This document shows positions 43,393 through 52,558 of a stretch of 64,000 bases of DNA, piece by piece (the first letter of the stretch is position 1; every line of letters begins with the position of its first letter). Made by a program: the position numbers and the translations under genes. This DNA is from Verrucomicrobiota bacterium (GTDB lineage Bacteria > Verrucomicrobiota > Verrucomicrobiia > Verrucomicrobiales > Verrucomicrobiaceae): positions 62,001 to 126,000 of the forward strand of contig JANYCZ010000036.1 in the NCBI GenBank assembly GCA_025360015.1, read 5' to 3'. The notes under the pieces were generated by a model. The model worked only from the letters and a program-made list of their open reading frames with translations, did not search any database and was not told the origin of the DNA.

Positions 43393-45063
43393 TCATTTGG
43401 CCTGAGCCGCCGTGCTGAACTGTGAGGCTTCGCCTTCCCCGGGCGTGGTGAGAGTTTTGTAAAAGAGGGTTCCTGCTGGGAGTTTGGCGAAGGCTTCGTT
43501 TCGTGAAGCTTCGGCGGTGACTGAATCGGGATGCTGCTGGCTGATGCGGGTGAGGGCGAGGAGATCGCTTACTGCGGGATGCTGCGAAGATTCGACGAGG
43601 AGCTGCTGTGCGCGATGGGCGGCTGGGATGTCGTCTAGTTGGGTGGCGAGGGCGGCGATGCGGCGGAGTGTGGGCTCATCAAGCTGCGTGCTGGGAATGG
43701 ACTGCAGGGTGCGCAGGGCCTGGGGATACTGCGAGGCGGCGAGCTGCAACTGGGCGAGGTTTTGCAGAGCGGGGACATCGCTGGGGAAGCGTTTCAGGAA
43801 GGTTTCCCACAGCATGGCGGCGGCGGATTCTCCGCGCAGGGTGATGTCGATTTGTGTGAGGAGCAGCCAGCCTGCGCGGTCGTCCGGTGAGGATTGGAGA
43901 TGGGAGGTGAGGCAGGTGCGAGCGGCCGCTGGGGCATCGCCGTCTGCCAGTGCGTGCGCAAGCTGGATGGGGGTGAAGCGGGTTTGCAGGGTGGCGAGTT
44001 CTTTACCACGACCCATTTGAGTGGCAAGCGCATGCAAGCGGGCCAGCACGCGGGTATCACCGATGGCGGCGAGGCGGAAGAAGAGATCGCAGGCGATGCT
44101 GGTCTGATGATTGAGATCGGCGATGGAGGAGCCTTCCTTTAACCAGCGGCGGTACTCGGGGTCGATGCTTTTTGCTGAAGTGAGCTGCGGCCAGGTACGC
44201 TGATGGTCGGCGAAGGTGCGAAGCTGGCGCTCGATCCAAGGCAGGAGTTCGGCGGATTCTCCAGAGGCGCGGGTGGCGAGCAGGGCGCGCTGCATGAGGT
44301 GCGGTGGAAGGGTGTCTGCTGGTTTCAACGCACGCAATGAATCGAGGGCGATACGGCTGGCTTCAGCATAGCGGGTGCCTTCGAGCAGGAGAGTGATCTG
44401 GAGGTCGAGCGCGGCTTCGCGTTGAGCTGCGTCGAGGCGGGGAGGCGCTGTACCGAGCCAGTCATTCACGACACGCAAGGCTGCGGCGGGACGCCGGGCG
44501 AGGCGGGCTGCGGCGGTGAGGCGCAGGACATTCTGCCAGGTGGCGGCGGGGGATTCGCAGGCACGCTCATGGATTTCGACGGCGAGATTGAGTTCGTGAG
44601 TGGCAATGGCCTGTGAGGCGAGGAGTTCGAGGGCTTCGATCTTGTGCGGTTCTTCCAGCCGGTCGCCGGAGGCGGCGATGAGGAGGCGGCTGTCATCGAT
44701 GAGCGGAGCGTGGGCGCGTGTGAGCTCCACAAACAGCAGTGCGGTGTTCAGCGGGCAGGGGGTGTGGAGTGGGCCCTGCTGCACGGTGAGCTGACGCAGG
44801 CGCTGCTCGGGCACTGTTTTTTGCCAGGTGCTCAAGGCCTGAAGCTCGGGATCTGGGAGCAGCGCGAGCTGAAACACGGCAGCCTGCTGCAGGTGTTTGG
44901 GGGCGTGGGCGAGGGTGGATGCGATGGCGGTGCGGGTGGCGTCGAGCGGTGAGGTTTCCTTGCGGAGAACGCCATCATTCGCATGCAGGCGCCAGCCCCA
45001 GGCAATGGCGAGCATGGCATAGGAAAAGATGAGCAGGAAGGCCTGGCGAGAACTGCGTGACAT
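43393..45063 (-). CDS. Membrane-anchored TPR-like protein, partner of the PelA-like gene
   Basis: The 556-residue protein has one N-terminal hydrophobic segment (about 8-25), probably a signal anchor, and then helical repeats with TPR-like Ala/Leu patterns throughout (such as AVEIHERACESPAATWQNVLRLTAAARLARRPAAAL). It lies 26 bp downstream of the PelA-like gene on the same strand. In Pel loci PelB and PelE are TPR proteins, so a similar scaffold role is inferred. There is no beta-barrel part, so it is not a full PelB. Confidence 0.75.
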   Translation of the reverse strand: MSRSSRQAFLLIFSYAMLAIAWGWRLHANDGVLRKETSPLDATRTAIASTLAHAPKHLQQAAVFQLALLPDPELQALSTWQKTVPEQRLRQLTVQQGPLHTPCPLNTALLFVELTRAHAPLIDDSRLLIAASGDRLEEPHKIEALELLASQAIATHELNLAVEIHERACESPAATWQNVLRLTAAARLARRPAAALRVVNDWLGTAPPRLDAAQREAALDLQITLLLEGTRYAEASRIALDSLRALKPADTLPPHLMQRALLATRASGESAELLPWIERQLRTFADHQRTWPQLTSAKSIDPEYRRWLKEGSSIADLNHQTSIACDLFFRLAAIGDTRVLARLHALATQMGRGKELATLQTRFTPIQLAHALADGDAPAAARTCLTSHLQSSPDDRAGWLLLTQIDITLRGESAAAMLWETFLKRFPSDVPALQNLAQLQLAASQYPQALRTLQSIPSTQLDEPTLRRIAALATQLDDIPAAHRAQQLLVESSQHPAVSDLLALTRISQQHPDSVTAEASRNEAFAKLPAGTLFYKTLTTPGEGEASQFSTAAQAK

Positions 45064-45089
45064 TGAGGGCTCGGAAAAGGTGTGGGGGA

Positions 45090-47783
45090 TCAGCGCATGG
45101 CGGCGTGCGTCGCGGGCGGCAGGGATTGGAGGGAGACGGTGGAGCGGCAGGCGATCTCAAAATGAACGACGCCCTGCACGTCCGCATTCACGGTGTAAGG
45201 GCGGCCATTTTCGAGATAGGCGCATTGTCCGCGCGGCTCGAAACCGCCGAGCACGATCTCCACGGGGCGCAGATCGCGAACCTGGAAGGTGGCGCGGCGA
45301 GAGGTCAGCTCCATGAATTCAACGCTGGTGCTGCATTCCACCAGATGGAGGTGCTGCGCGGGCTTGTCCCGGGTGAGAACGAGTTCTGTGCGCGCTGCAC
45401 CCAGAGTGTGGATGTAAAGCTGGCCCTGATGCACGCTGTAGCCTGAAACTCCCTGGCAGCGTGCCATGTCAGGCAGGCCAGCTGTCGCGGGCATCCGCAG
45501 GGTGCGGCAGGCACCGGCATTCAGGATGAGCCAATGATCCGCTGCGGCACGCAGGATGCGGGTGCGGCGGGCATCACGCACGCTCGCGGCATAAGCAGCG
45601 GCGGTCGTGGCGTGGAGCGGTTCAGCAGCGCAGGCGGCGAAGCTTTTTTCGAGAGAAGCGATGCCTGCTTCGGTGCGCACATCGGCGAAGCTGCAGCGAA
45701 GGGCGAGGGGTTCCAGGCGCATGGTGCTGGCGGAGGTGGTCGTGGCTGCTGCGGAGGGAAGGTCTTCGACGTGCATGGCGCGGCAGTAGCGCAGGGCCTC
45801 GGGGGTGGGGGCGGCATTGGCAGGCCAGAGCATGAGGCTGACTTCTTTGCCCAGTGGCAGCAGGCTGCGATGGATGTAGCTCATGGAGCCGCCGATCTCG
45901 CGCTCCATGTCGTGGCGGGTGGTTTGGGCCCGGTCATTGAGGGTGCTGGTGATGTCGATTCCAGCGGTCCATTGGGAGGGACGTGAGAAGGAGTGCGAGG
46001 CAGCCTGAACCTGCGGCATTTCAAAAAGGCTGCGGGCCACGTGTTCCAGCCGTGCAGCTTCATCTGCCTGCTGCCCGGGAAGCCAGGCGCGCATGTCTGC
46101 CTCACAAACGGAAACGGTCACCGGGAGGAGCGCGCGGCTCAGGATGCGGTCACGCATGACCTCGGAGCAGAGGGGGAAGCCGGGAAGGGTGGAAGCCACG
46201 GAGAAGCCAGTGCTGTCGATGAGGCTGTAAAACACGCGGCGGCCTTCGCGGGTGGTGGTGTCGGGGACGGGGAGGGCGTGGTCGGTGCCGAGCCATTGAG
46301 CGAGGAAGGCTGGCAGATTGAGCTGGGTGGCGGAGGCCTCGGTGGCTGGCTCCATCCATGCGCCGCCCCAGGTGGTGAGGAAGGCCTGGTCAAAGTGATG
46401 CTGTGAACCCATGGCATCCTGACCATGCAAGGCCAGCACGATATGGGTGCCCGCCGGGGCTTCGAGATCGAGAAAGCCGAGGGAGCGGGGGGTGATCTTG
46501 GTATTCACGCGCAGCAGGGTGGAGTCCATGGCGACCACGTTCGTTTTGACGAGGCGCGGGGCGGGCTGGGCACGCCCGCCGAGCCCGAGGTGCTGCATGG
46601 CGAGATAGCGAGCGGAGCTGTCCGTCCATGGCATGCCGGTGAGGAGCAGCGGGATTTTGCGGGCACGAAGCGAAGGCAGCCAGGCGGCGAGCGTGCGCTG
46701 CTGCTCGGCACTGAGGACGAGGCTGGAGTCGAGAATGACGGCGGCGAAATCGTGGTCTGCTGGCAGGAAGTCCGCGCCAGTGGCAGCGCGAAAGTCGAGC
46801 TCACAGCCAAGCCATTCGAGCGACTGACGCAGGACGCGTGAGGTGGGGGTCGTGGCAGCGGGAGCAGATTTTTCGCCGACGTGTTTTTCATCCCAGCCAT
46901 GCAGCACCAGCACGCGGCGGGAGGCCTCTTCCAGTGGGCCGAGATTGGTGCCGTCCAGTGATGGAGTGGTGATGAAGTGGAGAGTGCCCATGCTGGTGAG
47001 GCGCTGCGCGGCCTCGCGGCAGGCGGAGCGGTCATCGGCAGAGGCGTAGTCCACGGCAAAGACGCGCATGCCCTGCATCTGCACGGTGCGGATGAGACGT
47101 GTGAGGCGCTGAGTTTCCGCGATGGACGTCCAGTCCACGGTGCCGTTTCTGCCTTCACGGGTGTAAACGCCGAGAGCGAGGAAACCATTGGCGACGTGAA
47201 CGGCTTCGATGCCGAGGCCCAGACGGAGATCGAGCAGTAGGGGCTTGTCGGGGTAACGCTGACGCAGGCCGGCGGCGAGCGAGAGCACGGCGGTGCGTGA
47301 GGCAGGAGTGGATGGCTCCGCGCCGAGGGTGAGGACGAAACCGTCGAAACCTTTCTTTGCCGCCGGATCGGCGAGGGCTTCGACCGCCCAGGCGGACCAT
47401 TGCGGATGGGTGGGATCGACGACGCGGAGATGCAGATCCGATGCGGAAGGCTTGGAAGACACCTGACGGTCTACGCTCAGCATGGCGGCCTGTGATCCGG
47501 TGCGGAAGTGGGCGACGTCGAGGAGCGCGAAGTAATGACTTCCCAGCGCATGACCGGGCTCCATGTCGAGCTCCGCCTGAGGGTTCAAAATGGACAGGTC
47601 AAAGGCGGCGAGAGAGCGTGCATCCGGGCGCAGAGATTGATCGACAAACAGGCTGCGGTAGGCGGGCAACTCCGATGCCATTCCGGTGACTCCCATCACA
47701 CCCAAGAGGCCAGCGATCCGGAGTTTCGACAGCAGGCCAGATGAGGAGCGCGGGGACCGGGAGGTGAGTGATGCGGAGAGCAT
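45090..47783 (-). CDS. PelA-like secreted protein: glycoside hydrolase (GH114/166-like) plus polysaccharide-deacetylase-like domain
   Basis: The 897-residue protein has an N-terminal export segment (about 20-36) and a TIM-barrel region (about 45-290) with MRVFAVDYASADD and TLHFITTPSLDG resembling the GH114/166 domain of PelA. A central region follows, then a domain around EIGGSMSYIHRSLLPLGKEVSLMLWP that resembles the PelA deacetylase end. PelA trims and deacetylates Pel polysaccharide. The rest of the pel genes (pelB-G) are not in the window, so an orphan pair or a different exopolysaccharide system is possible. The TTG at 47876 would give a longer N-terminus without merit. Confidence 0.7.
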   Translation of the reverse strand: MLSASLTSRSPRSSSGLLSKLRIAGLLGVMGVTGMASELPAYRSLFVDQSLRPDARSLAAFDLSILNPQAELDMEPGHALGSHYFALLDVAHFRTGSQAAMLSVDRQVSSKPSASDLHLRVVDPTHPQWSAWAVEALADPAAKKGFDGFVLTLGAEPSTPASRTAVLSLAAGLRQRYPDKPLLLDLRLGLGIEAVHVANGFLALGVYTREGRNGTVDWTSIAETQRLTRLIRTVQMQGMRVFAVDYASADDRSACREAAQRLTSMGTLHFITTPSLDGTNLGPLEEASRRVLVLHGWDEKHVGEKSAPAATTPTSRVLRQSLEWLGCELDFRAATGADFLPADHDFAAVILDSSLVLSAEQQRTLAAWLPSLRARKIPLLLTGMPWTDSSARYLAMQHLGLGGRAQPAPRLVKTNVVAMDSTLLRVNTKITPRSLGFLDLEAPAGTHIVLALHGQDAMGSQHHFDQAFLTTWGGAWMEPATEASATQLNLPAFLAQWLGTDHALPVPDTTTREGRRVFYSLIDSTGFSVASTLPGFPLCSEVMRDRILSRALLPVTVSVCEADMRAWLPGQQADEAARLEHVARSLFEMPQVQAASHSFSRPSQWTAGIDITSTLNDRAQTTRHDMEREIGGSMSYIHRSLLPLGKEVSLMLWPANAAPTPEALRYCRAMHVEDLPSAAATTTSASTMRLEPLALRCSFADVRTEAGIASLEKSFAACAAEPLHATTAAAYAASVRDARRTRILRAAADHWLILNAGACRTLRMPATAGLPDMARCQGVSGYSVHQGQLYIHTLGAARTELVLTRDKPAQHLHLVECSTSVEFMELTSRRATFQVRDLRPVEIVLGGFEPRGQCAYLENGRPYTVNADVQGVVHFEIACRSTVSLQSLPPATHAAMR

Positions 47784-47944
47784 GACAGGGTGCGTTTGGC
47801 TTTCAAAACTGCGAACACTGTCACGATAGAGTTTCAATAACTGGAAGCAATGCGCGAGGCGTTGCTTTACAAACAACTTACCTCCCTGACAGAACGCAAA
47901 AATCAGTCGCCAAACTCATCGGCAGGGGAATCGTGGAAGGCATC

Positions 47945-48304
47945 ATGGCCAGCTCACCCGTACGCACGTTCGCCGAAGGCATTTTGATTGATCAGCCGTG
48001 GGGAAAACTGACCTGGCTGGCCTCGCGTGAGATGGGGAACTCCACCGCCATGACCTTCGGGCATGTGATCATCCCGGCGGGCCAGACGAATCCGAGGCAT
48101 CGGCACCCGAACTGTGATGAGATTCTGCACCTTTTCTCGGGCAGGTTGCAGCACAGTCTGGGGGAGGAGAAGTTTTTGCTCAATCCCGGTGATACGATCT
48201 CCATTCCTGCCGGTCAGTGGCACAATGCGCGTGCGCTGGATGGCAGGGATGCGGAGATGGTGATCTGCTTTTCTTCGGCGGATCGTGAGACGGAGTGTGA
48301 GTAA
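47945..48304 (+). CDS. Small cupin-domain protein
   Basis: The 119-residue single cupin has the beta-barrel metal motif around HRHPNCDEILHLFSGRLQHSLG (His, His, Glu) and later PAGQWHNARALDG. It starts at ATG 47945, with GGAAGG four bases before. A cupin of this size could bind sugars or act as an isomerase or dioxygenase; substrate is unknown. It is divergent from the PelA-like gene, 161 bp apart. Confidence 0.85.
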   Translation: MASSPVRTFAEGILIDQPWGKLTWLASREMGNSTAMTFGHVIIPAGQTNPRHRHPNCDEILHLFSGRLQHSLGEEKFLLNPGDTISIPAGQWHNARALDGRDAEMVICFSSADRETECE

Positions 48305-48315
48305 AGTATTAGGCC

Positions 48316-48405
48316 GCCCTTTCAGGGCTCCAGAATGTGATACGGCGGAGCGATGCGATAACCCAGGGCGTTGCCCTGGGCTGCGATAGGTCGCACCTTT
48401 GGTGC
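48316..48405. repeat. Three-hairpin intergenic element (family F)
   Basis: In series: GCCCT-TTC-AGGGC (48316-48328), CCCAGGGC-GTT-GCCCTGGG (48362-48380) and GCACC-TTT-GGTGC (48393-48405). It fills the gap between the cupin and the convergent PSD1 gene. The stems with 3-nt GTT/TTT loops resemble 24360-24436. Confidence 0.8.
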
Positions 48406-48417
48406 TGGGGAATCAAC

Positions 48418-51400
48418 TCAGCCTTTAGTCACCACTTCGTCTAGATTCAGGACGAGGTTGGCGACCATGGTCCAGGCGGCGAGTTCGGCAGGGCTGAGTT
48501 TTTCGTCGGGCTTGGATTCGCCGTAGGTGATGGCTTTTTTCGCTTCTTCCGGCTTCGCGGTGTAGGCGGCGAATTGTTTGTCGAAGTCCTGACGGATGAT
48601 CTCGGCTTCCTGGGCGCTGGGGAAGCGGCCGGTGGCGGTGCGGAAGAGGGCGGTGATGCGGGCGTCGGTGCTGGCCTGGGTTTGCATGATGTGCTGGGCA
48701 AACTGGCGCGAGGCTTCGAAGAACTGGATGTCGTTCATGAGGGTGAGGGCCTGCAGCGGGGTGTTGCTGCGTTCCCGGCGCAGGCAATAGCTCTCGCGGT
48801 TTGGCGCATCGAAGGAGGTCATGTTTGGCGGCGGGGCGGTGCGCTTCCAGAAGGTGTAGAGGCTGCGACGGTAGAGGGATTCGCCGTGGTCCTGGATGTA
48901 GTTGCGGGTGTTGCTGCCGCCGAAGCCGACGGGTTCCCAGATGTTCTCGGGCTGATAGGGCTTCACGCCTTTGCCGCCGATCTTCGGGCTGAGCAAACCG
49001 GAGACGAACAGGGCCTGATCGCGCACGGCTTCGGCATCGAGACGGAAGCGCGGGCCACGCGCCAGCAGGCGATTCTCCGGGTCTTTTTGCATCGCGAGAT
49101 CAGAGCACAGCGCATTCTGCCGGTAGGTGTGGGAGGTGACGAGCAGGCGCACGAAGGCCTTCATGTCCCAGCCGCTTTCGCGGAAGGTCACAGCCAGCCA
49201 GTCGAGAAGTTCAGGGTGGCTGGGGGGCTCGCCTTGGGAGCCGAAGTCGTTGCTCGTTTTCACCAGGCCGATGCCGAAAAACTGCTGCCACAGACGGTTC
49301 ACCTGCACGCGGGCGGTGAGGGGGTGCCGTGGGTTGACGAGCCATTGGGCGAGGTCGAGGCGGGTGTAGTCAGCCTGGGCTGGCAGCGGCGGGAAAATGG
49401 CCGGGGTGCCGCGCGTGACCTTGTCCTTCGGCTTGTCGTACTGCCCGCGCTCCATCACGAAGCTGTCGCGTTTTTCGGGCAGGTCGGCCATGATGAAGGT
49501 GGCGGGGATGAGATCGTCCAGCGTCTTCTTTTGGGATTCGAGTGCGAGCTTCTCACCACGCACGCCTTCGACCAGGCTGCGCGCGCCTTGGTACTCGTTT
49601 TCAAACCACCACTCCTTGAGCCGGGTGACTTCTTTCTCGGACCATTCGGCGGCTTTTTTGCCACGCACGAGCGTTTGCAGATCGTTGGGCAGCTCGGCAA
49701 CGCGCTTGCCCTGGTTCTTTTCGATCCATTTGCTCCAGGACCACTGGGCATCTTTCGCCGGATCCACACGGGAGTTCATGGCCAGCCGGTCCCAATAAAC
49801 CGTGCCACCGAATTGTGTGAAGGCATAGCCGCTGACTTTGATGCCGGGCTTGAGTCCCAGGCGTTCTGCGGGCACTTCGAGCTTCACCCATTCGCCTGCC
49901 TTGGGCAGATCGCCCATTTGTACTTTTTCAGGCGTGCGCACCTGGCCAAAGGGAATCGCGCCTTCCTGGCCCCAGACCGCGCGGTGATTCCAGCCGGCGG
50001 TGTGGAACTGCAGCATGATCGCCTTGGGTGGGTTCGCGGGGTCGATGTAGCATTGCACGCTGATCTTGCCGTTGGGCGGGATCTCATACTTGGCGCCGTT
50101 GGCGAAGAAGTCCTGTGCCACGCCGGTGGCGGTGCGTTTGAGTGCTGCATTGCCGCTGAAGACTGGCCCCTTGTCCTTGGTGATGATTTGCGTCGGCTCG
50201 CCTGAGAAGTCCGCCTTCACGGGAAAGGCATCCTCAAACCAGACGAGTTCGTTGGTCTGAACAGGTGGTGGCGGGGTTTGCGTGGCGGGGTCGGTGTAGT
50301 CCAGCGTCTGGATGGCTGCGCGGATCTTGGTCTGGGTGGCGGCCATGTTTTGATCCAGCTCCGCGAGCTGCTTTTTCTGGTCGGCGGTGCTCAGCCGGAG
50401 GATCGGCGGAGTGAGCAGGATGTTGCCATCCATGGCGGGATCGGCGGTGCTGTTGAAGAAGGCGTAGAGCGAATAAAACTCCTTCTGAGAGATGGGGTCG
50501 AACTTGTGATCGTGGCACACGGCACAGCCGGCAGTGAGTCCCATCCACACCGCCACGGTCGAGTCCGCCCGATCCACGGCGTAGCGGAAGATGAACTCCT
50601 CATTGATACTGCCGCCTTCGCTGGTGGTGACGTTGCAGCGGTTGAAACCGGAGGCGATCTGCTGCTCCACCGTGGCATTGGGAAGCAGATCACCGGCGAG
50701 CTGCCAGATGGTGAACTGGTCGTAAGGCAGGTTGGCATTGAACGCACGCACCACCCAGTCGCGGTAGGGCCACATGCTGCGTTCATTGTCGAGGTGCAGG
50801 CCATGGGTGTCTGCATAGCGCGCCGCGTCCAGCCAGAAGCGGCCCATGTGCTCGCCATAGCGTTCGGACTTCAGCAGGCGGGCGACGACTTTTTCATACG
50901 CATCCGGACTTGGGTCCGCGAGGTACGCGTCAATCTCAGCCAGTGTCGGCGGCAGACCGGTCAGATCGAGCGTGACCCGGCGGATGAGGGTTTCCTTCGA
51001 GGCTTCTGGCTGAGGCGACAGCTTTTCCTCGGCCAGCCGCGTTTGAATGAATGCATCAATCGGATTTTTGATCATGCCACCTTTGACCGGGGGCGGAGTC
51101 GTTTTGACGGGTGGTTCGAAGGCCCAGTGCTTTTTGTACTCCGCGCCTTCCTTGATCCAGCGCTGCAGGATTTCCACCTGGGCAGGGGTGATGTGCTTGT
51201 TGGAGTCCGGTGGCGGCATCAACTCGTCCTCGTCTTTGGTGAGGATGCGCTGGATGATGGAGCTGGCTTCGGGGTTGCCGGGCTTGATGGGAAACACGCC
51301 TTCGATGGCCTTGTATGCCACCTCAGGCACATCGAGGCGCAGATCGGCCTTCCGTTTCTTCGCGTCAAAGCCATGACAGGCGAAGCAGTTGTCACTGAGA

Positions 51401-51492
51401 ATCGGCCGGATGTCGCGGTTGAAGTCGAGCCTCGTCGCCGCAGATGCGGTGGCGGTCAGAGCAGCAGAAGCGAAGAGGGCACGGATAAGCAT
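48418..51492 (-). CDS. PSCyt1/PSCyt2/PSD1 planctomycete cytochrome C domain protein
   Basis: The 1024-residue protein has a signal peptide, a PSCyt1 haem motif at Cys36-xx-Cys39-His40 (NCFACHG), a PSCyt2 (DUF1549) domain around RFWLDAARYADTHG with a second CxxCH near 325 (CAVCHDHKF), a concanavalin-like insert (about 430-600) and the PSD1 (DUF1553) domain with NRLWQQFFG near 735. Such proteins occur in most PVC genomes, exported, with unproven redox/sugar roles. A DUF1501 gene normally follows them; here the next gene on the same strand is far away. Confidence 0.93.
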   Translation of the reverse strand: MLIRALFASAALTATASAATRLDFNRDIRPILSDNCFACHGFDAKKRKADLRLDVPEVAYKAIEGVFPIKPGNPEASSIIQRILTKDEDELMPPPDSNKHITPAQVEILQRWIKEGAEYKKHWAFEPPVKTTPPPVKGGMIKNPIDAFIQTRLAEEKLSPQPEASKETLIRRVTLDLTGLPPTLAEIDAYLADPSPDAYEKVVARLLKSERYGEHMGRFWLDAARYADTHGLHLDNERSMWPYRDWVVRAFNANLPYDQFTIWQLAGDLLPNATVEQQIASGFNRCNVTTSEGGSINEEFIFRYAVDRADSTVAVWMGLTAGCAVCHDHKFDPISQKEFYSLYAFFNSTADPAMDGNILLTPPILRLSTADQKKQLAELDQNMAATQTKIRAAIQTLDYTDPATQTPPPPVQTNELVWFEDAFPVKADFSGEPTQIITKDKGPVFSGNAALKRTATGVAQDFFANGAKYEIPPNGKISVQCYIDPANPPKAIMLQFHTAGWNHRAVWGQEGAIPFGQVRTPEKVQMGDLPKAGEWVKLEVPAERLGLKPGIKVSGYAFTQFGGTVYWDRLAMNSRVDPAKDAQWSWSKWIEKNQGKRVAELPNDLQTLVRGKKAAEWSEKEVTRLKEWWFENEYQGARSLVEGVRGEKLALESQKKTLDDLIPATFIMADLPEKRDSFVMERGQYDKPKDKVTRGTPAIFPPLPAQADYTRLDLAQWLVNPRHPLTARVQVNRLWQQFFGIGLVKTSNDFGSQGEPPSHPELLDWLAVTFRESGWDMKAFVRLLVTSHTYRQNALCSDLAMQKDPENRLLARGPRFRLDAEAVRDQALFVSGLLSPKIGGKGVKPYQPENIWEPVGFGGSNTRNYIQDHGESLYRRSLYTFWKRTAPPPNMTSFDAPNRESYCLRRERSNTPLQALTLMNDIQFFEASRQFAQHIMQTQASTDARITALFRTATGRFPSAQEAEIIRQDFDKQFAAYTAKPEEAKKAITYGESKPDEKLSPAELAAWTMVANLVLNLDEVVTKG

Positions 51493-51534
51493 GGGGAGGA
51501 TGTACGTCCCTGCTCCCCCCGTGCTTTCCAAGCA

Positions 51535-52488
51535 TCACGCATCCAGCGCGTAACGCACCACATGGAAAAACACCGGAGCGGCGAAGCACAGGGAGTCCAT
51601 GCGATCCATGACGCCGCCGTGGCCACCGATGGCGGTGCCCCAGTCCTTCACGCCGCGGTCGCGTTTGATGGCCGACATGACCAGCCCACCCGCGAAGCCC
51701 ATGAGCACGATGATCGCGGCCATGCCTGCGGCCAGCAGCGGTGAAAATGGAGTGGCCCACCACAGCGCGGCACCGAGGACGACGGTGGTCGCGCCGCCAC
51801 CCAGAAAGCCTTCCCAAGTTTTACCGGGGCTGACAGCGGGAGCGATCTTGTGCTTGCCACAGGTTTTGCCCCACACGTACTGCATCACGTCGCTCATCTC
51901 CACGACGGTGACGAACCAGAACAGCAGCTTCGCATTCTGCCCTTCAAAGCCGGGAATGTTGAGCAGCAGCAGAATCGCCGGCGCGTGGCTGATGCAATAG
52001 ACGCAGATCATCAGGCCCCACTGGATTTTCGCCGTGCGCTCCAGAAAGCGTTCACAGTCACCCGCCATCGCTGTGCGCACAGGCACCAGCAGGAAGGCAT
52101 AGACCGGGATCATAATGACAAACATGCCGTACCACTGCGTCGCCAGAAAATAGTACTGCAAAGGTGTGATGATGAAGAAGACCCAGAACAGCGTGCGGTG
52201 GTCTCCCGGCTTGGTGGGTGTGAGGGTGATGAACTCCCGCAGGGCCATGAAGGAGGTGAGGCCAAACATGATCGTGGTACCCATGGGCCCCACCGCCAGC
52301 GCACCGGCGAAGACGGCCACCATGCCCCACCAAGCCTTGGTACGGGCATTGAGATTTGCCACGGTGAGCTTGGCCGCATCGGTGGCTGCACGTTTTGCGA
52401 GCACCCAGCCAACGATTGAAGCGAAGATGAGGAGACCCAGCGTGCCGCCGAGGAGCCAGAGAAGAGCCGGATCGGAAAGGAATTTCAT
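51535..52488 (-). CDS. cdsA: Phosphatidate cytidylyltransferase
   Basis: The 317-residue polytopic protein (about 8 helices) ends with the CdsA signature: SAIKRDRGVKDWG, then GGHGGVMDRMDS. It makes CDP-diacylglycerol from phosphatidic acid and CTP, feeding pgsA (found at 53952) and other phospholipid enzymes. A longer frame from 52530 adds 14 residues without family similarity, so ATG 52488 is used. It is 43 bp upstream of the PSD1 gene, same strand. Confidence 0.93.
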   Translation of the reverse strand: MKFLSDPALLWLLGGTLGLLIFASIVGWVLAKRAATDAAKLTVANLNARTKAWWGMVAVFAGALAVGPMGTTIMFGLTSFMALREFITLTPTKPGDHRTLFWVFFIITPLQYYFLATQWYGMFVIMIPVYAFLLVPVRTAMAGDCERFLERTAKIQWGLMICVYCISHAPAILLLLNIPGFEGQNAKLLFWFVTVVEMSDVMQYVWGKTCGKHKIAPAVSPGKTWEGFLGGGATTVVLGAALWWATPFSPLLAAGMAAIIVLMGFAGGLVMSAIKRDRGVKDWGTAIGGHGGVMDRMDSLCFAAPVFFHVVRYALDA

Positions 52489-52558
52489 GCCAGGTGAGAG
52501 AGATGGACAGCCGTTTCGTTTGATTTGCAAATCGCTTTAAGCAAGCCACCTGATTGCC

